Assembly: GCA_041736915.1 (NCBI GenBank)
Contig: JBGSST010000266.1
Span: forward strand, 1-24,730
Length of the DNA stretch: 24,730 nucleotides
From: JBGSST01 sp041736915
GTDB taxonomy: Bacteria; Bdellovibrionota; FAC87; UBA2466
Direction of reading: 5' to 3'
Below the pieces are notes generated by a model. That model searched no databases. It was not told where the DNA came from and worked only from the letters and a program-made list of their open reading frames with translations. A program made the position numbers and the translations under genes. Below, piece by piece: positions 8,704 to 15,090 of the stretch (its first letter is position 1; each line of letters begins with the position of its first letter).

Positions 8704-10149
8704 TTACGCCTCTGCCGAATCGGGAACTCCAAAAAGCTCCGGCAACTCATGCTCTGTTTTCTGCCAGCGAATATTGGTGTTCAACAGGGTGGCGGCGATT
8801 CGTTGCTGAACCGCCTTCGCGCTCGCTAGTCCGTTCACAAAATTCCCAACGAATACGCGAACGGGTAAGACCAAAATCAACTTCGGCGGATAAACGTGAA
8901 GTACGCAGCGGGCACGCTGGGCGGCGCGGTAGCACATCAGGCCGAACGACACGGCGAAAAGCACCGGCGTCCAGGCAGGCGCTTTGGCCCAAAACTGCTC
9001 GAACCACACGGGATTGAAATACAACTTCGCCAGCAGCGCGAAGAAAAAGAGATAGCCACTGAGATTGAACAGGTTACTGAAGAGGGCCTTGCGGTCGCGG
9101 AACAGGAAGAACCGGTTCACGAAGTTGCCCGGCCAGCCGAGGTGGCGCCATCCCAATAGGCAGATGCCGACGGTCCAACGACTCTTCTGGCGGATGGAAC
9201 GTCCCCAGTGACGCGGGAAGCACTCCCGAGTCGCGATAAACTCTTCTTTGCCATCGTTATCGTAAAGGTAACTCGCCACCCGGCCCACGAAACCCATCGC
9301 GTGCGCCTGCACGCCGAGCTCGTAGTCTTCGGTAAGCGCCGCTTCGTGAAAGACCGCTCCCGACTTCACTTCGTACAGGTGCATCAGGCAACGGCGCGAA
9401 ATGGCGGTCCCCACTCCGGCCGAAGGCACGGCAGCTCCAAGGTGACCACGTACCAGAAGGTCCTTAGTGTGGTTCTCGGCGAACTCATCCACGTAAGTGC
9501 CCGCCACCAAGGCCAGCGTGGCTACCGGCACGGAAAATACGGGAATTTGTATGAAGTCAGCGTCGTTCAATTCGCGGTTGAACAGCGACATCGCTTCGGG
9601 ATGGATGATGTCTTCCGCATCTTGCAGCACGAAGCCGTCGAACTTTACGTCGTTTTTTTGCTCGTAATGCATGATGTCCGAGATCACCTTATTCAGGATC
9701 TGACCTTTGGACGTTGGACCGGCGGCGCTGTTCACCACACAGTGAACGTTCGGATGCTTGGCTGAAACTCGCTTTACGGCTTCGACCGTATCCGGATCGT
9801 TGGGGTAAGTGCCCACGAATATATCGAAGTTGAGATAACGAAGCCGCGAGAGATTGCCGGCCAGCATGCGTTCGATGATGTTCGCCTCTTTCCAAGCGGG
9901 CACCATGATCGCGAGCCGTTTCTGCGGCGCCGTCTTCATTTTGCGAAACTGAAACTCAGTCAGCTTCTTGGGTCCCAGCTTGTGCCAGAATGCCAAGAAG
10001 TCCACGAGGAGATCGTCCGCCGCGAGCAGCAGAAATCCGATCGCAAAGAGTAAGAGTGCAAGTCCCCAGGGGTCGTCTAGCAGCTGAAAAGTCCCTCCCC
10101 CCGGGACTTCCCCCGCCCACGAATGGGCGATGAAGCTATCAACTAACAA
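8704..10149 (-). CDS. NfrB-like membrane glycosyltransferase (GT2 family)
   Basis: A 481-residue inner-membrane glycosyltransferase. A hydrophobic segment at about 27-50 is followed by a GT-A domain: 'RLAIMVPAWKEANII' (78-92), the acidic 'LQDAED' (175-180, donor/metal site), 'LTEDYELG' (272-279, catalytic base region) and QKSRW (321-325, the QxxRW motif of processive GT2 enzymes). C-terminal membrane segments follow at about 362-378 and 392-408, and a tail 'RWQKTEHELP' is like the W-x-KT-x-H-x-(F/L)-P tail of NfrB. E. coli NfrB makes a surface polysaccharide used as a phage N4 receptor and is longer because of a c-di-GMP-binding MshEN domain, which this protein lacks. The start is the TTG at 10149; an in-frame stop lies only 12 bases upstream, and AAGGCGGG lies 5' of it. 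It forms an operon with the DUF2334 lipoprotein. Confidence 0.82.
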   Translation of the reverse strand: MLVDSFIAHSWAGEVPGGGTFQLLDDPWGLALLLFAIGFLLLAADDLLVDFLAFWHKLGPKKLTEFQFRKMKTAPQKRLAIMVPAWKEANIIERMLAGNLSRLRYLNFDIFVGTYPNDPDTVEAVKRVSAKHPNVHCVVNSAAGPTSKGQILNKVISDIMHYEQKNDVKFDGFVLQDAEDIIHPEAMSLFNRELNDADFIQIPVFSVPVATLALVAGTYVDEFAENHTKDLLVRGHLGAAVPSAGVGTAISRRCLMHLYEVKSGAVFHEAALTEDYELGVQAHAMGFVGRVASYLYDNDGKEEFIATRECFPRHWGRSIRQKSRWTVGICLLGWRHLGWPGNFVNRFFLFRDRKALFSNLFNLSGYLFFFALLAKLYFNPVWFEQFWAKAPAWTPVLFAVSFGLMCYRAAQRARCVLHVYPPKLILVLPVRVFVGNFVNGLASAKAVQQRIAATLLNTNIRWQKTEHELPELFGVPDSAEA

Positions 10150-10400
10150 GTTTTCCCGCCTTCAACCCGTGTCCCAAAAAAGATACAGCGTGTAAATTTA
10201 CGCGTAGCGCATTTTCAAACAGCGCGTCAACGACCAATCAGCGCCCTAACGGAAACGTTAAGTTAATTGTTATAGGGCCAGTTGTGCCGCTTTCTGAATA
10301 GTGGGAAACTACTCCTTCACGTTTAGCGCTGAGGGCAGTTCGGGCAGAGCTATTCGGGTACACGCATCATTCAAATCAACACTCGAAAGGACACTTCACA
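10150..10400. promoter_or_regulatory. Divergent intergenic region between the glycan pair and bufA
   Basis: This 251-bp region has no credible ORF and is the most AT-rich stretch of its neighbourhood. It must hold promoters for both directions. It contains a 10-bp palindrome GTAAATTTAC (10192-10201) and a small inverted repeat TAACG-GAAA-CGTTA at about 10247-10260. A TATAGG-like -10 follows near 10271 on the plus strand, which would give bufA a 5' leader of about 120 bases. A ribosome site AAAGGA (about 10386-10391) precedes the bufA ATG. I could not identify a recognisable copper or ECF-sigma operator. Confidence 0.4.
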
Positions 10401-10679
10401 ATGAATCAATGGTCTAAAGCCTTGGTAGGCGCCGTCGTTGCCGGATTCCTCACTTCTACGAATGGTTTTGCCGATGAAACCGCCGCTCCGGCGACCACGG
10501 AAACCGCTCCGGCCGCCGCGACCGAAGAGGCCCCGGCTCACCCGAAGAAGGCTTCGAAGAAAAAGGGCAAGAAGCACGGCAAGAAAGCTTCTTGCGCGCA
10601 GAAGGAAGCCGGCAAAGACGGCTGCTCCGGCAAAGACGGCTGCAAGGGCAAAGAATCTTGCGCCGCGAAGACCGAGTAA
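10401..10679 (+). CDS. bufA: Bufferin-like RiPP precursor with Cys hexapeptide repeats
   Basis: A 92-residue small exported protein. Residues 1-24 form a Sec signal peptide ending GFA|DE. Residues 25-48 are Ala/Thr/Pro/Glu-rich, 49-63 are Lys-rich, and the C-terminus carries four cysteines at 65, 75, 81 and 87. The last three sit in tandem hexapeptides GKDGCS-GKDGCK-GKESCA. Encoded directly ahead of an MNIO (DUF692) and a DUF2063 gene, it fits a bufferin/HvfA-type precursor. In that family, core cysteines are turned into thiooxazole or thioamide groups that bind copper in the periplasm. Known HvfA/bufferin cores use EGKCG; here the spacing and sequence differ, so the exact chemistry is uncertain. 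It has a good ribosome site and its own intrinsic terminator just downstream, which should make it far more abundant than its enzymes. The symbol is given by operon position and protein type. Confidence 0.82.
   Translation: MNQWSKALVGAVVAGFLTSTNGFADETAAPATTETAPAAATEEAPAHPKKASKKKGKKHGKKASCAQKEAGKDGCSGKDGCKGKESCAAKTE
10609..10643 (+). repeat. 17-bp tandem repeat encoding the GKDGC units of bufA
   Basis: CCGGCAAAGACGGCTGC occurs twice (10609-10625 and 10627-10643) with an 18-bp period, so each copy plus one base encodes one hexapeptide of the precursor core. A third, diverged unit (GGCAAAGAATCTTGCGCC) follows. The identity at DNA level suggests recent duplication of the core unit, and copy number may differ between strains. 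Confidence 0.85.
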
Positions 10680-10694
10680 GCTCGGAAATGATAT

Positions 10695-10733
10695 AAAAAC
10701 CCCGACGGCGCTTCGCCTTCGGGGTTTTTTTTT
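10695..10733 (+). terminator. Intrinsic terminator between bufA and bufB
   Basis: A strong stem runs from AACCCCGA-x-GGCG, over a CTT loop, to CGCC-x-TCGGGGTT, with one internal mismatch. It is followed by nine T residues (10725-10733). It ends 6 bp before the bufB ATG. bufB has no ribosome site in the T-run and no visible promoter of its own, so the downstream genes probably depend on read-through. That would fix a high precursor-to-enzyme ratio. This is the only canonical intrinsic terminator I could find in the window. Confidence 0.9.
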
Positions 10734-10739
10734 ACCATT

Positions 10740-11618
10740 ATGACAAAAGCAGATTTTCCTTTTTTGGGCTTTGGAGTTGGTCTCAGAAACCACTATGCCG
10801 ACCACTTTCGGTCCAGCCGCCCCGAAGGCATCGACTGGGTCGAGGCCATTACCGAAAGCTATCTTCCTTGGGAAGATGGCACGTGGGTGCGGTCTATCGA
10901 AGCTTTGGAGAAGGTGCGAAGTCACCTCCCCATCGCCCTGCACGGCGTTTCGCTTTCGATCGGCTCTTCCGATCCATTGAATGAGAGTTACCTACACCGC
11001 TGGAAGATGCTGATCGATCGCATTCAGCCGGCCTGGGTATCCGACCACCTTTGCTGGACCGGAGGAAATGCACACAACGTGCATGATTTGCTTCCGCTGC
11101 CCTACACCGAAGAGGCCCTAAAGCATTTGGCCGCGCGTATCTCGCGCGTGCAAGAACACCTCGGTCGCCGATTGCTCGTGGAAAATGTATCCAGCTACGT
11201 AGAGTTCGACCACGGTGACTACGCTGAATGGGATTTTTTGGCCGAGCTAACGAAACGCACCGGCTGCGGCCTGCTGCTCGACGTAAATAACGTTTACGTT
11301 AGTGCGGTGAACCACGGCTTCGATGCCTGGGATTATTTATCGGCCATTCCGAAAAATTCCGTGGGACAAATTCACCTAGCCGGCCACCGTAACAAGGGCA
11401 CCTATTGCGTCGACACTCACGATGAGCCCGTGTGCGACGAGGTTTGGAAATTGTACGAACGGGTTGCAGGCTGGCTCGGCCCCACGACGACGATGATTGA
11501 ACGGGACGACCGCTACCCGGAATGGGCGGAGCTCAAAGCGGAAGTCGACAAGGCACGCCAGCTAGCAACGGGAAACCATGCCATCACTAGATCTCAAGAA
11601 GTTACAGCAACGGTTTAG
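10740..11618 (+). CDS. bufB: Multinuclear non-heme iron oxidase (MNIO, DUF692)
   Basis: A 292-residue TIM-barrel oxidase of the DUF692/MNIO family, which uses a multi-iron centre and O2 to rearrange cysteines in RiPP precursors. Conserved elements are present: 'GFGVGLR' at the N-terminus (10-16), LHGVSLSIGS (67-76), SDHLCW (101-106), LLVENV (145-150), LLLDVNNVYVSAVNHGF (178-194), IHLAGH (211-216), DTHDEPV (225-231) and MIERDD (252-257). Expected metal ligands are His68, Glu148, Asp181, His192, His212, Asp225, His227 and Glu254. The substrate is almost certainly the bufA product. The ATG at 10740 fits the family N-terminus, but there is no Shine-Dalgarno, only the T-run of the terminator. Its 3' end overlaps bufC by 41 bp. 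Confidence 0.93.
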   Translation: MTKADFPFLGFGVGLRNHYADHFRSSRPEGIDWVEAITESYLPWEDGTWVRSIEALEKVRSHLPIALHGVSLSIGSSDPLNESYLHRWKMLIDRIQPAWVSDHLCWTGGNAHNVHDLLPLPYTEEALKHLAARISRVQEHLGRRLLVENVSSYVEFDHGDYAEWDFLAELTKRTGCGLLLDVNNVYVSAVNHGFDAWDYLSAIPKNSVGQIHLAGHRNKGTYCVDTHDEPVCDEVWKLYERVAGWLGPTTTMIERDDRYPEWAELKAEVDKARQLATGNHAITRSQEVTATV

Positions 11619-12333
11619 GCGGGCGGTCACGAGCCCCGGCTCGCGGCAATCTCCGGCGTGGCTCGGTATCAGGGATACCCCACCGATTCCTTACGATCGA
11701 CGTTTGGATATCTACCAGTACGCCTACTTTGCGCGCATTCACGAGTCTCTGCAGGATGACTTCGGCTGGGTTGAAAAGGCGATGGGCAAGCCGAAGTTCG
11801 AGGCCATGTGCCGCCGGTTTCTGGAGAAGTATCCGTCACGCTTCGCCAGCCTCGCCGAAGTTGGCCGCCGGATGCCTCAGTTTCTAAAGGAAACGGCGCC
11901 GTGGAAGAGCAAGCCTGGCCTAGCCGAACTCGCCCGTTTCGAGTGGGACTGTTTCATATGCGAGATGGTGGCCAATCCGCGTAAGGACGACCCCATCACC
12001 ACCAAAGGTATCTTCGTGCTGCACCCCGCGGTGCGCTTATTCAGTTCCCGGTACGAAATCGATCGCGTGCGCGCCAATCAGGCACCGAAACGCCGCCCGG
12101 AGCTGCGCCACTGGCTCATCTATCGCGACGAAGACGGCGATGCGAGCTACTACCGTCTTCCCGAATCGCAAGCCGCGATCCTCGAGATGATCCGCGACGG
12201 CGAAAGCCTCGAAAAGCTCGTGGCGGAGTTCGAACGCCGCAAAATCTCTCAAAAGCGTGCCTCGCAGTGGTTTCAAAGTTGGGCACAACAACAAATCATC
12301 TCGGGGGTTCAGCGTGCAGGGAGTGATCAGTAG
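11578..12333 (+). CDS. bufC: DUF2063 (HvfC/BufC family) MNIO partner protein
   Basis: A 251-residue protein. The N-terminal DNA-binding-domain-like DUF2063 fold is recognisable from 'LQQRFRRAVTSP', 'YDRRLDIYQYAYFARIHESLQDDFGWVEKAMG' (about 39-69), the PS-FASLAEVG segment and 'LAELARFEWDC'. In HvfBC and methanobactin-type MbnBC systems the equivalent subunit forms a heterodimer with the MNIO enzyme and presents the precursor peptide to it. The C-terminal half (about 160-245) contains a winged-helix-like region, 'HWLIYRDEDGDASYYRLPESQAAIL'. The ATG at 11578 lies inside bufB, giving a 41-bp overlap and tight coupling. The 3' end overlaps the DUF255 gene by 20 bp. Despite the 'putative DNA-binding' label in some databases, the context argues for peptide recognition. 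Confidence 0.92.
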   Translation: MPSLDLKKLQQRFRRAVTSPGSRQSPAWLGIRDTPPIPYDRRLDIYQYAYFARIHESLQDDFGWVEKAMGKPKFEAMCRRFLEKYPSRFASLAEVGRRMPQFLKETAPWKSKPGLAELARFEWDCFICEMVANPRKDDPITTKGIFVLHPAVRLFSSRYEIDRVRANQAPKRRPELRHWLIYRDEDGDASYYRLPESQAAILEMIRDGESLEKLVAEFERRKISQKRASQWFQSWAQQQIISGVQRAGSDQ

Positions 12334-14110
12334 TTTTTTTTTCGCCGTAGCACTTTTTTCCGCTCCGCTTTCTTTCGCCAAGCCGCCCCAGGCGAAACTC
12401 GACTGGCAGCCATGGTCGGCAGAGCTCTTCGCCAAGGCGAAGCAGGAGAACAAGCTGGTCATCCTCGATCTGGAGGCCGTCTGGTGCCATTGGTGCCACG
12501 TGATGGAGGAAGAGACCTACGCCAACCCCGAGGTGGCGAGGCTGCTCACCGAAAAGTTTCTGCTCATTCGCGTCGATCAGGACTCGCGTCCCGATCTTTC
12601 CAAGCGCTACGCCGACTACGGCTGGCCCGCCACGATCTTCTTCGACGGCTCGGGGCGTGAGCTCGCCAAACGCGCCGGCTTCGTGCCGCCGGAGAAGATG
12701 GTGGGGTTGCTGAAGAAGCTCATCAAGAAACCGATACCGGAAGAGGCGGTAGCGGAGGAAAAGACCGAAATTCCCGAGAGCCCGTTTCTTACCAAGGCCC
12801 TGCGCGAAAGAATGAACAAGCGTCACTTGGCGCAGTACGAGGGTAAGACCGGTGGCTGGGGCAGCGTGCATAAATTTCTTTTTGGCCCTAGCGAAGAGCT
12901 GGCGCTGCTCGAGGGTTTGCGCGGCAACAAGGCCAGCGGACAGAAGGGGCTGGTGGCCCTCACCAAGAACATCAAAATCATCGATCCGGTATGGGGCGGT
13001 GTGTACCAGTACTCCGTAGACGGTTGGGACGAAGCGCACTTTGAGAAAATCGCTTGGGCGCAGCATAAAAACCTGGTGCTGTACTCGTACGGTTACAGCA
13101 TCACGCAGGACCCGAAGTTTCTCGTCGCCGCTAACGATATCAAGAATTTTCTCACCGGCTTTTTGCTCACCCCCGATGGCGCGTTCTACACCAGCATGGA
13201 CGCCGATCTGGTAAAGGGCACGCACAGCGAGGATTTTTTCAAGCTCGACGACCAAGGGCGCCGGGCCAAGGGAATTCCCAGCATCGATAAGAACATCTAC
13301 TCGCGCGAGAACGGCTGGTACATCCAGGGGCTCGCGGCGCTCTACGCAGTTTCGGGCCAAGACGTGGACTTGAAGCTGGCGGAGAATGCCGCCAGTTGGA
13401 TCTTGAAGAACCGCGCGCGAGAAGACGGCGGCTTCACTCACGGCGAAAAAGATGTCGCCGGCCCTTACCTAGGCGACAACCTCGAGATGGCACAGGCGCT
13501 GCTTAGCCTTTACGAAGTGACCGGGGACCGTAAGTGGCTGACGCCCGCCGAGAAGGCCGCGCAGTTTCTGGCGAAGGAGTTCTCCGTTACGGTAAACGGT
13601 AAACCGTTCGGCTTCAAAACCTCGGCGTCGGCGCTGCTGCCGGGGCAAAAGCCCGACCTCGATCGCATGGAAAATATACGTATCGCGCGCTTCGGAGCGC
13701 GCCTGTTTCAGTACACCGGCGTGGACGCGCACAAAAAGATGGCCGAGCAGGCGATGCGCTATTTAGTGCAGCCCACGCTCGCGACGACGATGCCCACCGC
13801 CGGGACTTTGCTGGCGGACGAAGAGCTAACCCGCCCGCCGTTGCACCTGACGATCGTTGGCGCCAAGGGGGCCGGCAGCGCCAAGGCGCTGTTTCAGGCC
13901 GGACTGGCTTACCCCGCGAACTACCGCCGTATCGAGTGGTGGGACAAGAAAGAGGGGGAGCTTCCGCGCAAGGACGTAACCTACCCCGACCTCTCTAAGC
14001 CAGCGCTATTCGTTTGCACCGAAGGTCGTTGCTCGTTGCCGATGTTCGACCCGAAGTTGGTCCGCGCCAAGATCGACGACCTGCTAAAAGCAAAACCCGC
14101 TAAAGGCTAA
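12314..14110 (+). CDS. Exported DUF255/SPATA20-like protein: thioredoxin fold plus alpha-barrel
   Basis: A 598-residue protein. The GTG at 12314 is chosen because GGGGG lies 6 bases upstream and it gives a clean signal peptide (residues 1-22, ...SFA|KPP). The ATG-like extension from 12257 lies inside bufC and has no signal logic. Residues 30-130 are a thioredoxin fold with CHWC at 58-61, preceded by 'LEAVW', and a cis-Pro region GWPATIF (104-109). Residues about 200-510 match the (alpha/alpha) toroid of the YyaL/SPATA20 family ('GGVYQYSVDGWDEAHFEKIAWAQ', 'FYTSMDADL', 'ENGWYIQGLAALYA'). A second Cys pair is in 'VCTEGRCSLPM' near the C-terminus. Most DUF255 proteins are cytosolic and about 670 residues or more, so this is shorter and exported. 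It overlaps bufC by 20 bp and is probably part of the buf operon, perhaps handling cysteines of the precursor in the periplasm. That role is an inference. Confidence 0.85.
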   Translation: MQGVISSFFFAVALFSAPLSFAKPPQAKLDWQPWSAELFAKAKQENKLVILDLEAVWCHWCHVMEEETYANPEVARLLTEKFLLIRVDQDSRPDLSKRYADYGWPATIFFDGSGRELAKRAGFVPPEKMVGLLKKLIKKPIPEEAVAEEKTEIPESPFLTKALRERMNKRHLAQYEGKTGGWGSVHKFLFGPSEELALLEGLRGNKASGQKGLVALTKNIKIIDPVWGGVYQYSVDGWDEAHFEKIAWAQHKNLVLYSYGYSITQDPKFLVAANDIKNFLTGFLLTPDGAFYTSMDADLVKGTHSEDFFKLDDQGRRAKGIPSIDKNIYSRENGWYIQGLAALYAVSGQDVDLKLAENAASWILKNRAREDGGFTHGEKDVAGPYLGDNLEMAQALLSLYEVTGDRKWLTPAEKAAQFLAKEFSVTVNGKPFGFKTSASALLPGQKPDLDRMENIRIARFGARLFQYTGVDAHKKMAEQAMRYLVQPTLATTMPTAGTLLADEELTRPPLHLTIVGAKGAGSAKALFQAGLAYPANYRRIEWWDKKEGELPRKDVTYPDLSKPALFVCTEGRCSLPMFDPKLVRAKIDDLLKAKPAKG

Positions 14111-14116
14111 AGCTGA

Positions 14117-15028
14117 TTAAGCGCGGACTTCCATCCACAGCTTACACAGGTTGCCGTACGTCTCGGCCATTTTGTCCGCAGCCTGCTCGCGCGTGATCTT
14201 GTTCTCGCGGAACTGCTTCAGCGGCTCCCAGAACACGGTACGACCTACGGCGAATCCGACGACACCCTTCACTTTGGCGCCAACCGTTAGCCATTCGCGA
14301 ACCTTCTGCTCGTTCTCGCCACGGCCGAGTACGATGCAACCGACTTCATCACGGCCGCCGGCTTGCGCCGCTTCGCATACCGCTTTGAAGTCCGCCTCGC
14401 GATCGAGCCCTTCGAGTTTCCAGATGTCGGCTTCGATCCCCGCGCCCTGCAGCTCTTGAATCGCCTGCACCATCAGCTTGGGACGAATCTCGACGTCGTA
14501 AACTTTCTTGTCGCCCTTGCAGCGCTCGAGCTGGTCCGCCGTCGCCGGCACCAATAGCTCGAACATGTATTTGCGGCTCGTGCTTTCGAGAAACCGTCCA
14601 AGGTCGGCCAAACGGGCCGCTTGGCGCATATTCATCTCTTTGTCGCTCTCGGGGTTGTAACGAACCAAAACCTTCACGATCGAAGGATTCACCGTGTCGA
14701 TATGCTCGCGCCAGTTCGTGTATTCGAAATCGAACTCCTCCTGGCCACTTTTCTCAACACAGATGCATAGCGTGACGCCATCTTTACGGCAGCGCTCGAT
14801 CACTTCGTAGCCGAACTGCTCGTCGACCAGCACGCCCATGATGTCTTTAGGCAGCCCCTTGGCCACGGCCTTGCAAAAGCCTTCGTAAATCAAAGTCTTA
14901 TACGAAGCGATCAGCTTCGTTTGCTCCGGCGTGGGCTTGCCAAAGATGCCGAACATCTTCTCTTGGAAAGACGCGCGGTGATCGAATGGAAGGACCATTA
15001 GTTCCTTCGTGTACCCATGTTTCGCCAT
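14117..15028 (-). CDS. Stand-alone DUF2090 (IolC C-terminal-like aldolase-fold) protein
   Basis: A 303-residue cytoplasmic protein similar to the DUF2090 domain found at the C-terminus of bacterial 5-dehydro-2-deoxygluconokinase (IolC), a class I aldolase-like TIM barrel. Recognisable segments are 'LMVLPFDHRASFQEKMFGI' (10-28), 'GVLVDEQFGYEVI', 'VKVLVRYNPE', 'FELLVPAT', 'ADIWKLEGLD', 'CIVLGRG' and 'GFAVGRTVFWEPL' (phosphate-loop-like). There is no fused sugar kinase and no other iol gene nearby, so its substrate is uncertain; a phosphosugar aldol reaction is the reasonable guess. The ATG at 15028 has a strong GAGG ribosome site 9 bases upstream. It ends 6 bp from the convergent DUF255 gene and is divergent from the cysteine dioxygenase gene with only 48 bp between starts. 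Confidence 0.85.
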   Translation of the reverse strand: MAKHGYTKELMVLPFDHRASFQEKMFGIFGKPTPEQTKLIASYKTLIYEGFCKAVAKGLPKDIMGVLVDEQFGYEVIERCRKDGVTLCICVEKSGQEEFDFEYTNWREHIDTVNPSIVKVLVRYNPESDKEMNMRQAARLADLGRFLESTSRKYMFELLVPATADQLERCKGDKKVYDVEIRPKLMVQAIQELQGAGIEADIWKLEGLDREADFKAVCEAAQAGGRDEVGCIVLGRGENEQKVREWLTVGAKVKGVVGFAVGRTVFWEPLKQFRENKITREQAADKMAETYGNLCKLWMEVRA

Positions 15029-15061
15029 GCTATATCCCCTCTTTAATCAAATTATGGTAAC

Positions 15062-15090
15062 TTTATTACTAGCGCGATGAATCCTGTCAA
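15062..15090 (-). promoter_or_regulatory. Promoter for the DUF2090 gene, with -35 inside cdo
   Basis: On the minus strand a perfect TTGACA (15085-15090) is followed after exactly 17 bp by AATAAA (15062-15067, four of six to TATAAT). A CATAAT a little downstream (about 15048-15053) is an alternative -10 only with poor spacing. The -35 lies in codons 3-5 of the divergent cysteine dioxygenase gene, so RNA polymerase bound here would block that gene's start region. Confidence 0.55.

Noticed and set aside
8704..10149. Glycosyltransferase considered as cellulose synthase BcsA or PgaC
   Set aside because: There is no PilZ domain or bcs/pga neighbour, and the C-terminal W-x-KT-x-H-x-x-P tail fits the NfrB group better.
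10130..10195. Short plus-strand ORF of about 21 codons starting at 10130
   Set aside because: It begins inside the glycosyltransferase gene on the other strand, has no ribosome site and no family resemblance.
10304..10330. GGAAAC followed by CGTTTAG upstream of bufA as an ECF-sigma promoter
   Set aside because: The spacing is 11 rather than about 16 bp, so it does not fit the usual ECF -35/-10 arrangement.
10609..10643. Tandem 17-bp repeats considered as a mini CRISPR or VNTR
   Set aside because: They are in frame inside bufA with an 18-bp period and encode its core hexapeptides; there are no spacers.
12333..12342. T-run after bufC as an intrinsic terminator
   Set aside because: There is no GC-rich stem immediately upstream, and the run is coding for the signal peptide of the overlapping DUF255 gene.
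12296..13441. Long open frame of 381 codons on the minus strand opposite the DUF255 gene
   Set aside because: It is an antisense shadow of a clear DUF255 coding region, with no recognisable domain, no ribosome site and low-complexity composition.
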